This document shows, piece by piece, positions 21,575 through 32,763 of a stretch of 64,000 bases of DNA (its first letter is position 1; each line of letters opens with the position of its first letter). The notes under the pieces were generated by a model. It was not told the DNA's origin, did not search any database, and saw only the letters and a list, made by a program, of their open reading frames with translations. Source of the DNA: Gamsiella multidivaricata (lineage: Eukaryota > Mortierellomycota > Mortierellomycetes > Mortierellales > Mortierellaceae); NCBI RefSeq assembly GCF_025024155.1, contig NW_026251716.1, positions 248,001 through 312,000 of the forward strand, given 5' to 3'. The translations under genes were made by a program, and so were the position numbers.

Positions 21575-23189
21575 TTAGAGCTTGGATTCGTGGTGTACTC
21601 TATCTTGGGCACGACGAAGAGGTCCCATTCTCTTCACCTGTTCTTCGACTGAGCTCAGGATACGTGGCAACCAATCGATTTTCTTGAACGAGTTAGAGAT
21701 ACCATACATGGCCACCCTGAGAGATGCGAAATCCATCAAAGCAATTTTAGCCACTTCCATGTACTCTTGTGGAGAAGAAAGGTTGGCGAATTGACGTGAG
21801 GAATTCGGAAAAGTCAATTTTTGCTGTCTTTCCATAGTTGCTTTGAGGGCCAGACGGTGGTATTCAATGTAATGCGCCCATTCGCCAGAGCCTGGCGGAA
21901 GCACGAACGAGAGAAATTCCACCACATCTCTCTGTGGAACGTGGCAGCATGCCAACTCCCAATCATAAGCGCAGAGTGTTTGGGCTCCGGTACTTGGATC
22001 GAACCGCAGGCAAATGTTGCGGGTATTAAAGTCGCCATGAACCTACAGAGATCATTAAAAAAATAAAGAGTGAATACCTAGTTGCAAAGCACGCGTTATT
22101 GAACTAGATCAAACCGAAAGCCATCGTTGTACCTACCAAAGTCCTTGGGCTCTTCTCGAGGATGGCCCAGTACTCATCTGAATGCGCCAAATAGTCCAAT
22201 ATGCTTTGCGACATAAACTCAGAGAACAACCCTGGCTCGTTCATGTGGTTTGTCCTGACCATGGCCTCGTACGCAGGTCTCAATACTCCCATCATGGCTC
22301 GTGTTGGGTTCTCGAGAAAGCTCATCTTCAGCAACCTGTCTTCCTCCCCCAGGAACTGTGCATGGAACGAGGCCAGGTCCCGCAGCGCCAAGTGAATATC
22401 GTCAGGTGCCCAGATTGCGGGGGCAAGATCTGTGCTGTTCATGTGGGTGATGTTGCCCATGGCTGGGTCGAGGTATTCGAGGCAAAGTGCGTACAGCTGC
22501 TGCGAGTCGTTTCGCAGGACGTTGTAAACCTTGGTTGAGATCCTCGCCATGGCACCGCCGAATTTCCATGACAACTCTGCGAGCTCGATCTCGCGGATGT
22601 GGCTGTTACGGAACCCAGTGAGGTCCTTGACCTGATCGTACTCCTCTGCGAATTCACCACCCTGAAGCTGCGCCATGATATTGGTCAGTTCGATCAGGGC
22701 AGTGTCGATGGGCTTGGACTTGATGACAATCCAGAGCTGGCCCCCTGCCAGCGGCTGTGGCTCCGTGCGACTGGTTGCCGAGATGGAGAAGGACCCTGAC
22801 AACCGGTTATCGGATGGATGGTCCTGCAGTAGATTTGATGGTGTCGAAGAGGTGAAGGATACAGCGCTGTATTCGATTTTGTATAAAAAGTGTCCTGTCA
22901 TGTCATTCATCGGACATGGCTCCTCTGCTTTGTCTGTTGTCTGAGTGAAACCATCTGTCGGTGATGTAGATGAAGGGATATCTCTACTAAAGTCGTCCTC
23001 GTCCTCGTCTCCATCGGCGTTGCCAGAGCTGATGTTACTGAGAATGCTTGAGGATGAATCAAGTTCCTGCTCGGACCATTGCGTCGTCAGGGCAGTATTT
23101 GGGCCATAGGCACGGTCAAGGATGACCTGGAAGAAGTCCCTGTTGAGAAGGGCCCTGTTCATTCCAGTCTTGAACATGGCGGTCGTCAT
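21575..23189 (-). CDS. APH/choline-kinase-like small-molecule kinase
   Basis: Exons 23189-22137 and 22042-21575; 506 residues from the first ATG in frame (the frame stays open upstream to about 23282 without an ATG, so an upstream exon is possible). The catalytic loop VHGDFNTRNIC begins exactly at the intron; HGDxxxxN is the Brenner motif of aminoglycoside phosphotransferase and choline-kinase families. It is followed by AYDWE, the metal-binding DxD/DWE position. A strand with GGQLWIVIKSKP may carry the ATP-binding lysine. An acidic, Ser-rich insert (about residues 45-90) is probably disordered. Such kinases phosphorylate small alcohols or amines; the substrate is not evident. No signal peptide. 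Confidence 0.75.
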
Positions 23190-25653
23190 GATGTATGCGA
23201 GGGTAGGTGTTTTGGCGTTGACGAGTGCAACTGGAAAATCGGTGTAGGTCCTTAGATGGTTGAGAGACAGGTGTATATCCAATGAAAAATAGGTGTCTTG
23301 TGCCTGGACGACTGGGGATAGTTCGCTTATCGCAGTAGAGTTGGCGCGCCTTGGCTACAAGAGATGGAGACCGAGTTAGCGATAAGCTGAGAGCAAGAGA
23401 GGATGGAACGGGAAGGAAGAGGAGAAGGATGAGGAAACAAGTAGGGAAGATCCTTGTAAAGCGCTCGCAGCAGAGCTGAACAAACACATTCATCCCGCTA
23501 AGTTCCATCCCTCGTACGAGCTGATCGGCTTCGGCCTGTTTGTTTGATACTAATTTTGCGCCTCTGTCTTCCTCGGGAGCTGTCCGGAAGGGGAAGACGC
23601 TGATGATGATGAACATACATCAGACTGAGGTACGAAGGAGCCGGCAGCGAAGAAAACAATATGGTGCGCTCTATTAGATACTTTTAAGTAATACTGATAA
23701 GACCACTGTTTATTCCTTCTCAATTGAATTGGTTTATCGAATTGTCTGCGGACCCTTGTTACGTTAAATTATCAACACCCGTTATTTTGCTTAAATCTTT
23801 CGCGTTAAAGTCAGCCGCAGACAAAAGCATGGCCCATTGTTTCTTTGTGTCCATTCATTTGCTTCGCGCTCCATTGTCCAATCTCACATGCACATCCCTC
23901 GTTTGCTCTTTTATTAGATGGTGGTTCCTCGCGCTCGTTAACCGACGTATTATTTGTTAACTAACATCATGCCTTCATATCTTGTTAGGTCATCAGCTTT
24001 GGGCGAGAATGTGAAGCTGGGTTCTACGAAGGTACAATAGATAATTTACGCAGCACAAAGACGTACGCCCGCGTGATTTCCCGCTCAGATAAAAGTGTCG
24101 TCAGGATGAGTCCTCGGCGCGGATGGGGTGCTACGTCTGAGAGTGGAGAGAATTACGCCTGATACTTGCATTAACCTAGCCTGAAAAGATACAGTTGGGC
24201 GCAGGTGCTCTGATAAGGAGAATACGCGAACCCATCGAAATTGATGCGTTGCCTCATGAAAGATACAAGGCGAATCCTTATACAAACATGTCTCCCAAGT
24301 CAGCTAAGAACAGTTCCCCATCAGCCATGGCTAAGAGCCATACATGTGTCCGCTGGCTATCATTGGAGCTCGAGCTGGCATCCTTCTATGCCGATCAACT
24401 AAGTTCATTGTCAACTGCGATTGTTCCTTCTTGTTTCATGCACTAAAGATGTGCTATCGGCGCTTCTGCACGTCAACATGGTCTTGGATTGCGGTCTCGA
24501 CCATCCGTCGCTCTTCCGGCGGGGTCTTTCTCGGAGGAAATGGGTACATGACGACGCAGAGAACGGAGGAGGCGTCAGGAATTCAGAGTCCTACTCGGAA
24601 TGAACCATTATTCGATTGTAGATGTATGTCTATTGTACCTCATCACTAAAGTGCTATGTCCTACATGCATTAATGGCAGGAATGCGCTTAAATGGTCCAA
24701 GAAGTTAACAGCTCCTTAAGTTTAAGGTTAGCTAGATTTAGCGACCGTTAACGGTTCCTGTGAGCGTATCGCTGTTATCTTCGGCGTTAACTTGAATAAT
24801 GTATAATGTCATTAAATATTTCATTTAATGCACAGCATGCATCACCGACAACAAAAACAAAGAAATAATAGAAATAGTGCAGATAAACAGAGGATTATCA
24901 GTCCACGGAACATGTAACGGGGCTCTCATTAAAAAAAATCGAGATGGGAACCAAGAGAAAGGGAACTCTGGATGTGGCACTGACCAGAATTGGAGGCTGG
25001 TGCTCTCAGCTGCATGTGAAACGTACGTGCTTGACCGTTGAACTCACTTTTTTTCATTTTCCAGCGGTGCATCCCAATCCCAAATAGTATTAGTACCCAG
25101 GCTTTATGAACCCTCCTTTGTTGTTGTTGAAGAAACATTAGTCGGCATACAACAAACAATTGCTGGAGAATTCCGGCGCTGTACAAGAACATATTCATGT
25201 ACCTTTGTGCTGATGATGAAAACTGCGTGCTATCTTTGCGATTGACATTTGACATTTGATAGTTGTGTTCGGATGGATATCAGCCACGGCTCATGATAGT
25301 AGTGATGTAGCGATGTATCGCGACGTTGACAACGATGACGATGATTATGCCACAGGTCTTTCGCGCCATTTGGCACTCTTTGCTGTTTACGGGTATCAAA
25401 TGCCGCCGGGTCCCCAGCACTTGGGCGTCAAGTTGTAATCTTGGGCACATGAGAAACATGTCATTTCTTCACTGTGGTCGTGTAACAAGCGTCTTGTGAG
25501 TATGAGGTCGCTGCAAAAAAAAAGTATGTTTATTTCATTCTGAGATTACTATCAAATGCCTGGTGCACGGGTATCCTGATCGAATGCACATGCTCCTGAT
25601 AGTATGTGTTCTGTAGCAAGTGACGAGATCCCCTTGTTTCTGTCGACCTTTCT
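23190..25653. other. 2.46 kb without a supportable gene
   Basis: Between the kinase-like start and the metallo-hydrolase stop. Short open frames around 24195-24650 overlap in two frames without recognisable motifs. The first few hundred bp are presumably the kinase promoter; the last 130 bp hold the metallo-hydrolase 3' end. Confidence 0.55.
25529..25534 (-). terminator. Poly(A) signal of the metallo-hydrolase gene
   Basis: AATAAA on the minus strand 120 bp past the stop. Confidence 0.45.
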
Positions 25654-26579
25654 TTACAGGCTGGATGGTTTGCGGAATTCGCAGATTTGGTCAATATGGA
25701 TTCCATCAGTGTTAAAATCGTGGGCGGGGAAGACGGTATCGACCTTGTCCTTGAGCGTCAGGATCTTGTCGATAGCCTTCATGGCATTGCCCCAGTGACA
25801 TGTTGAAATGGCCATGGGTCCAGAAATACAGGGCACCTTGGACCACCATGGGTTTGCAGCAATGTTCATGATGGCATCGCCCACCATGATCGAGCGGGTC
25901 GGGATGTGGATGTATGAAGCCGAGCCTAGCATTCAGTTGCGTGAAATACATGTGGCATAGTCAGCGCAATACAGCGATACCGAATCTTTCATGCTTGTTA
26001 AGAGGCATGGACGGTAGTCTCCTCAGCTTTCTTACCAGGTGTGTGGCCATGTGTCTCTACAAACTGGAGGATATGATCAAACTCCCATTGGTCCCCATCG
26101 CGAAGGGTCACAGTTCGATCCTCAGGCAACCTCACATCAGCTTCGTGTGAAAAGGGCTTGAACAATGTATAGGACCAAGTATCACTTGAGCAGGACCGTA
26201 AAGACTTGCCCTCACAGATAAAGGGTTTCTCCTCAACATGGATGACGGCCTTGCATTCGGGGTACTTCTGGAGCAGGGCTGGTGTGGCGCCAGTGTGATC
26301 AATGTGGGCATGGGTGATACAGATGTAACGCAGGGTGTCCTTCTCGTGGGTCAGGACACCGGCAATGGCCTTCAGTAGGGTTTCGACCTGCATGGGAGCG
26401 CCAGAGTCGACCAGCAGCCAGTCATGAGCAGGGTTCGTTCCCTGATCGAGAGAATCGCATCGAACCAGGAAGGTAGCGACGGGGACGTCAACGAATTTAT
26501 TAATGTTCCAGATAATGGTGCATCTGAAGAGTCCAGGGCGGACTTCGACGAAACGGTTCAGGTCAGGGAGGTCGTACAT
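25654..26579 (-). CDS. Metallo-beta-lactamase-fold hydrolase, lactonase-like
   Basis: Exons 26579-26036 and 25925-25654; 271 residues. All metal ligands of a dinuclear MBL hydrolase are present: HAHIDH (HxHxDH), HGHTPG spanning the intron, GDA (bridging Asp) and a terminal PAHD. The size, the single domain and a substrate strand with LLVDSGAP are like N-acyl-homoserine-lactone or related lactone hydrolases (AiiA type), but glyoxalase-II-like thioesterases share the motifs, so substrate assignment is open. No signal peptide, so cytosolic. Transcribed away from MMS19, with a 588 bp divergent region between them. Confidence 0.85.
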
Positions 26580-27167
26580 GCGTGGTTGAGGTGAATGGGA
26601 TTGATCGGTTGGAGTGCAGACAAGATGTCGAAAAGACGAAATGAGATGAGTAGAGAGAATGAGACGAGAGTAGGCACGCAAGTTTCTCTCGTCCTTTTTA
26701 TATGGCCTTTTCCCCTCAGACTCACCCGCCGCCAAATGTATGCAACCATCTGCGCACTCACAAAAACTTCCTTTTTCAGTTTCGCATTTGGCGAAGCGCG
26801 TCGGCAGCCCTGCTGCACGCAATCGAGATCAACGCAATCATTTCTTTATGCATTTGGCACTGCGAAGGTGACTTGGCGATGTCAACGTGGGCCAAGGACA
26901 TAGTATGGATATGGTATGGATATAAACGCGGATATAAGCGCGGGTATGGACATGGATATGGGTATGCATATGGCGCTGGACTACAGAGCTAGAAATCTAC
27001 GGCGAGACTTCACGATCTGATAACAGTTCGCAGCACATGACACAACCAATCAGAACCTGGGCCATTTTTTTATCTCTGGAGACAACCCTCTTTCGTGGCC
27101 CTCTTCCTTTTCCCCCATTCTGATTCCTAACTTGCCATCAAAGCTGGATCAGACCAAGTAATCAACC
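26580..27167. promoter_or_regulatory. Divergent promoter region, metallo-hydrolase / MMS19
   Basis: 588 bp. Contains a degenerate GGTATGGATAT-like repeat at 26901-26974 and a CCAATCAG box at 27046-27053, about 120 bp before the MMS19 ATG. Assignment as promoter is by position and the CCAAT box only. Confidence 0.45.
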
Positions 27168-30100
27168 ATGGACAGGCTGATCTCAACCTACATTCTTGCT
27201 CAGACGGACTCACAGGAGCAGGCAGACGCCGCTATCCAGGACATTGTCAAGGGTGCGACAGTAATCGTCAACAAGACGGTCATTGGGCATATATCGCAAT
27301 CCATCTAATACCCTCATACTCGCGTCCAATTGCTCTTCGTTAGATGTTGGAATCAGCCCCGCAAAGCTGCTTAGCCTTGTCCAGGGGCTCGGGGAATATC
27401 TGACAAGCGATGAGGCCTTTATTCGTTCGAAGGGTAACAAGAACGAGCACTTTGAAGCCTGCGCTGACACCGCAGAAGTAAATCATTGACATTATCAACG
27501 CACTTGAATCCTTCTTTAGCAACCGCCCTGTTGTCTACAACCCTAGCCACTTTGGATCAATCGAAGGTCAATGCAAGCGCTGGTAAGAACTTCTGTAAAA
27601 CATACTACATGTAAGGGCAAGTGCTGCTAGATCGCTGAGACATTGTATGCTCACATTAGTATACGACTTCAGTCAGTGTTCTTGTTGAGTTTTACTGCGA
27701 TCGCTTGACAGATCAAGCCTGTGTTCCTGAGCTCTTGAAGGGCCTGCTTGCCCTTTCTAAATTCGACAAGTTTACAGGCGCAGACTGCGACAAGGCCGTT
27801 AAAGCGTGAGTATTTTTTCCCCGAACCGTCTTTGAAGGAAAGTACCGCTATTTGTCTACCAGTGCTAAATTCAACCCGTCCGCTCTTTTTTTTTTTTAGG
27901 ATTCTTGCCCTTGTCAACGTACAAACATACCAGCAAACTGCTCGCCACTACGTCTTTTTGCTGTTCGATTCGGTGATCAACAGACATACTCAAAGTAAGT
28001 TCCTCTCTCATTCATATATGGTTGTAAATCGCATTGAGCTAGACTGACATTTCTCAACCGGCATGGTTAGGCCTTCGATCTATGTCGTCCGACTTTGTAT
28101 TTGGATTTATCCAATGCCTTGACGGAGAAAAGGATCCTCGAAACTTGCTGCTGGCGTTCACACTTATCAAAAAGATAATCCAGGAATTCGATATCGCTCA
28201 GCATGTGGAGGTGGGTTAGCACCTGGCGTGGATCACTCGAAGTGCCTGAAACCCTGAATGACCTAATCATAAAGTGTTATACTTTTTATAGGACTTGTTC
28301 GAGGTGACATTCTGTTACTTTCCAATCACGTTCAGACCGCCTCCAGATGATCCCTATGGTATCACCTCGGAGCACTTGAAGATCGGCTTGCGCGAATGTC
28401 TCTCATCTACACCCTACTTTGCCAAGTTTGCATTGCCATTGCTTCTCGAGAAGCTCTCCTCCAGTTCTGGAAGCGCAAAGGTAATGTATAGATCAGATTG
28501 GAACTGCGCTTAGTCATTAAACGACCCGATCCTTTATCGTGCAGGAACTGAACCTTAAATTGCGAACTTTTGCGAGGAACCTAATAGAAAGATTCTATGG
28601 AGACCCTGGCTGCGTGTGCGCCTGTCTATGGATCCTCTGCACTCACGCCATATGCAGAGGAGTTATGGAGCGGATTGCAGAACGAGGTATGGTATCGTTT
28701 TTACTGACAGGAGCATTCCAGATATTAGGATTTGAGAGGAATGACTATCAAACACGGCTATTCTTGACTTAAACTTAGATCTTTCATGCCACAGGAGATG
28801 ACCTTGAGCAAGTAGCATTGAACACCTTACAGACCATTACAACAGAGCTTTCGATGGGTGTTAGTATGGGTGGGTCAAACGATCCTGTAGAAAAGTTCTT
28901 GCGACCCATTATCACGGACTGCATGACACAACTCCAAAAACCAGAGCTCAAGCTGGCCAAGCCGAGTGGAAAGATTTTGAAGGCATGCGCCATGGCATCA
29001 GGTACGTGAGGACTCGAAGCATGCAAAATTTCGAGAAGGCGCGCCGGAAACAAGAACTGAACATGACTTTGTGGTACTCGATCTTAGATCCCGCCTGTAC
29101 TTTTATCACCTTGGCTACGATCCCAACACTTCTCTCGCAATACACATCGAGCGAGCAGTCAACCAGGAAAAAGGCGCTGCTGGATGTGCTCATCGACTTT
29201 TTGGATGCAAGCAAAATGCTCTATGGGTCTGCTGGACAGCCAAATGAACGTATGTCTTGAAATTGTTGTGTTCATCAAGGCCTGCATTGTCTATTTTTTC
29301 AGATTTTAACACCAGCATTCCCCTCGTGCTATAGACGACACGGATTTTGTTACACCTCTTCTCACCTTTAAGGACCGTTTCTTTGAGTTGTTTACAAACG
29401 CCATCATGTCGTCGAACGAATACAATGCGCTGAGATTAGCGGGCGTCAAAGGTCTTCATGGAATGATTTTGCTTCGCGAATTCTTGTCAGAGACAGAGAT
29501 ATCATACGCTGTTCAGTACTTTGTTCGTATTGTCCTTGAGGATCCAGATGTTGAACTCCAGTAAGTTAATGTCTTATTTGCACGTTTTAACTTAACTATT
29601 TCGCTTGCATTACCGCAATCTTTTAACATGAAAACAACCGTGCACATACAGGGAAACCGCGTTGAGCTCCTTGGCATCCCTGTCATCGATTATGCCTGGC
29701 GTCGTTCGATCAATGGCACTGCCAGCTTTGTTTGAAATGCTCCCTACTTCTCAGAACGACATGGATGTGGATACGGTGGTCCAGAAAAAGAGCCCCGAGT
29801 ATATCTTGAACGCCATCACAAAGATTGGCCTGGAGCCAGCACTGTTCGCGGATATCGTTCCTCAGATCCTGGAAAAAATCGACCTCGTCTCTCGTGATCT
29901 CAGTAGCTCTAGCCCCACTTATCCCCTCAGCTTGCTCACAGCACTGTTAGTCCTGCTCCGAACAAAAGCAGAGAAAGGTCACATTGATCTTCCTCAATAC
30001 CTGTACCAGCTTGTGCCACAACTGATTGGTATGTGCATCTTCCCCACTGTAAGCGCTGACGATGCCGATCACATCATGAAGAACTCTGAGATCCAGGAGA

Positions 30101-31665
30101 CTGTCGCAGGGATAACTCGTGTTATCATGATCCACGTCGACTCCAGGTATGAATGCTAGAAAAGCGTTGGCTCCGTAAAGTCAAACCATCTTAGAGCGCA
30201 GATATTCACCTACATCATTGTTTTTATTTTGTTACTGCGATAGTGCGCAAAACGAATTTTTTAAGGCGATCTTTAGCATTTTCGTGGACGGAGATCTGTC
30301 GGCGCTGCCCAAGTACGAAGAGGGCATCCAGCAAGTACCCTTCACGCCTCTGCGTTTTGACGCAAGAGTTTCACAACAGAACGCCTGTGTCTTGTTCGCC
30401 ACTGTTATCGATGGATGCCGCCAGCAGGTAGGGCTAGATCTTGCTCATAAACAGAGAATGTACAGGCCTATGTTGCCTCTGCAGGACATTGTAGAGCTCA
30501 CACCATCTACTATACCAAAATTGTAGACCACTATTCCCGTCGAAAACTTGCAGCATTTCATTGGGTTATTGGTGGAGGTTGCTATCAGAACACCCAACGC
30601 CACCCAGCGCACAGCTCTCTCAAAATCTGCGGCTACCATCCTGAACAAGTTTAACAAGGGCAATGTATTGCAGGAATTTATTAGCCACACATTGATTCCG
30701 GAGTTACATAGCAGGATTCGTCAGGAGCAGACTTCGTATGAAGAGAGGGAGGCTGCACTGACCATGTACATTTGGATCACCAAGGCCATGGTGCTGAGTA
30801 CGAACGCAATTGGATATGACATGGCAGGAGAGCTGATGAATGTGTTTTCGGCGCCCCGTCTTGGCAAGATTGCTGCCGACGGATTTAACGTGGTCATTGG
30901 CGAACAGCGGGATGTCTTGACAAAGGAAACCTTTGCTGTGATTCGGGTATGGTTATCACTGCTGCGCATCCTAGTGATATTTGCTAATGAACTTGAATCT
31001 AATTGTCAACCCAATTCTATGGTGTCACATGCAGCTTTTGTACAAGCAACGGTTCTTCAACCACTGCATCCCTGTGCTGGTCAAGGGCTTTGAGAACTCG
31101 GCCGATGAAGTGCGCCATAATTTCTTGGTGGCACTCTCGCACGTCCTCCGAAATATTCCCAAGCAAGTGTTGCTGACTGAACTTCCACCTGTAAGTATTC
31201 AGCTTCTGCTTTTTCCCTTCTCAGCCTTTAGATCATATGCTTAACGCTGTTCATTCCCACTGTCCCTTTTTTTTTTTTTTTTTTTTTTAGCTGTTGCCAA
31301 TGCTGGTCCACTCACTATCCTTCCCAGACCCTAATCTCAAGGCCTCGACCATTGAAACCTTCCAGATTATCACCAAGGATGCACCAGGATTGATGGCAGA
31401 TCATTTGGCGACGCTGGCACCACTTCTGATTAGCTTGACGAATACCTCAGATCCTGCCAATACTATGAAGGTCAGGATCGCAGCACTCAGGTGCTTGGCC
31501 GCTCTGCCCAAATCGCTACCCTTCCCTGCCCTTCGACCTTACAAGGCACAGGTTTTGAAGGAGCTGGAAAAGTCCCTGGATGATCGCAAGCGACTTGTTA
31601 GACGTGAAGCAGTTGAGTGCAGAAGTCAGTGGTTCACATTGAATGGAAGCATTGCAAGCGCCTAA
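27168..31665 (+). CDS. MMS19: MMS19 Fe-S cluster-targeting / nucleotide excision repair protein
   Basis: HEAT-repeat scaffold of the cytosolic iron-sulfur assembly targeting complex, which delivers clusters to DNA polymerases, XPD and other helicases. Sixteen exons: 27168-27252, 27344-27433, 27520-27582, 27673-27805, 27900-27994, 28071-28210, 28292-28480, 28588-28686, 28779-29001, 29088-29249, 29335-29560, 29652-30146, 30244-30427, 30527-30946, 31035-31190, 31291-31665; all phases close to 1044 residues (human about 1030). Family segments include LLSLVQGLGEYLTS near the N terminus, RPPPDDPYGIT in the conserved N-terminal domain and VRIAALRCLAALP near the C terminus. For exon 8 the acceptor at 28586-28587 was chosen; the upstream AG at 28543-28544 gives a non-conserved frame. 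The last intron has a 22-T tract before its acceptor. Confidence 0.93.
31267..31288. repeat. T homopolymer (22) at MMS19 intron 15 acceptor
   Basis: Acts as the polypyrimidine tract directly before the AG at 31289-31290. Confidence 0.85.
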
Positions 31666-32763
31666 AACAACATGAAAAAGTGTTTTATTATTGTTATACT
31701 AGTAGCATCTGCGTCCATTTCAGAGGAATACGCATATCATTAATACAACAAGCAAAGCAAGCAAAGACAGAATGGCTGTAACTTACAAATTGTTCATGGA
31801 GCTTTCAAACCCAATAAATCGTGTTGCTCTAGCGATGTCCTCGCGGCTCCTACTGTAATTTGTATGTGGTGACTGATGGGCCGGGGTCTGCTGGCGTTTG
31901 ACGCTTCTGGCCTTTGTATTTGTCGGCCTCTTCTGATCCTGTAGCTGCGCTTGGCATACGCGGGCTATGCTCTCGCTCTCCACTGCATCGCGATCGAACA
32001 GTACATGGTATCCGGGACAATATTTGAACGAAACGGCAGCTTGACCAGGAACTGGCTACAGTCCAGACGGGGACATTTTGCGCTTGTATAATATTCGTGT
32101 GCGCCCAGCACGACATACAAATACGGGAGTGTACATTAGACCTTCATCCTCTTTGGAACAGCAACACAAAGCACGCATTAGGACTTACTCTGATGACAAG
32201 TCGTTTTTCATACGCTGAGTGCTTGATGCTAGTCCGGTTTGAGTGTTGAATTAACCCAGGCCAAAGCAAAGAACTACATTATTCCCAGTTGCCTTCCTCT
32301 GGAAACTTCATCTCCAAGAGGATAATTAGCGCGACATGTATCCAAAGAAGGAAAAACGAACACGGTTTATTGAGTTGTAGACTGGAGCTTGGGACACGGT
32401 ATGGATAACAATGGCCCCACTATCTTTTAAATATTTGCCCAGTCATGGATCCTGGGATCCACCTCTTGTTTAGCGCCCAACTTTACACGAACCTTGTCTT
32501 TTCTCTCCGTTCGGATATCGACAACAGCTTGGTTGTTCGAATGTTGGCTTTTACCGTTCATTGAGGCAAAATTCTACAGCTATTTCTACATCAGATTTTA
32601 TTCTTCAGGGTCAAATTGAGCCAGCGGAATGTTATTAAAAATTATCCAGCAACTCTGTCTTATTTTCTTTTAGATAAAAGGAAAAGGTTGCTGAAGTCAG
32701 GTAGTGTTTGTAAGACTCCTTTTGTCATCTTCACTAACCATGTATGTAGTAGTTGGCGAATGT
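31666..32763. other. Convergent intergenic region, MMS19 / USP
   Basis: 1.1 kb between stop codons. Small open frames on the minus strand (about 31783-32116) show no family features. No RNA gene seen. Confidence 0.55.
32597..32602 (-). terminator. Poly(A) signal of the USP gene
   Basis: AATAAA on the minus strand 162 bp past the stop. Confidence 0.4.

Noticed and set aside
24195..24649. Overlapping open frames of 83-101 codons
   Set aside because: No recognisable domain, overlapping in different frames, no splice structure that extends them.
28545..28587. Extra MMS19 exon beginning GAACTGAACC
   Set aside because: Its frame loses the conserved continuation; skipping to the AG at 28586-28587 gives KDSMETLAACAPVYG in frame.
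31783..32116. Minus-strand open frames downstream of MMS19
   Set aside because: Short, unconserved and overlapping in two frames; no start context or domain.
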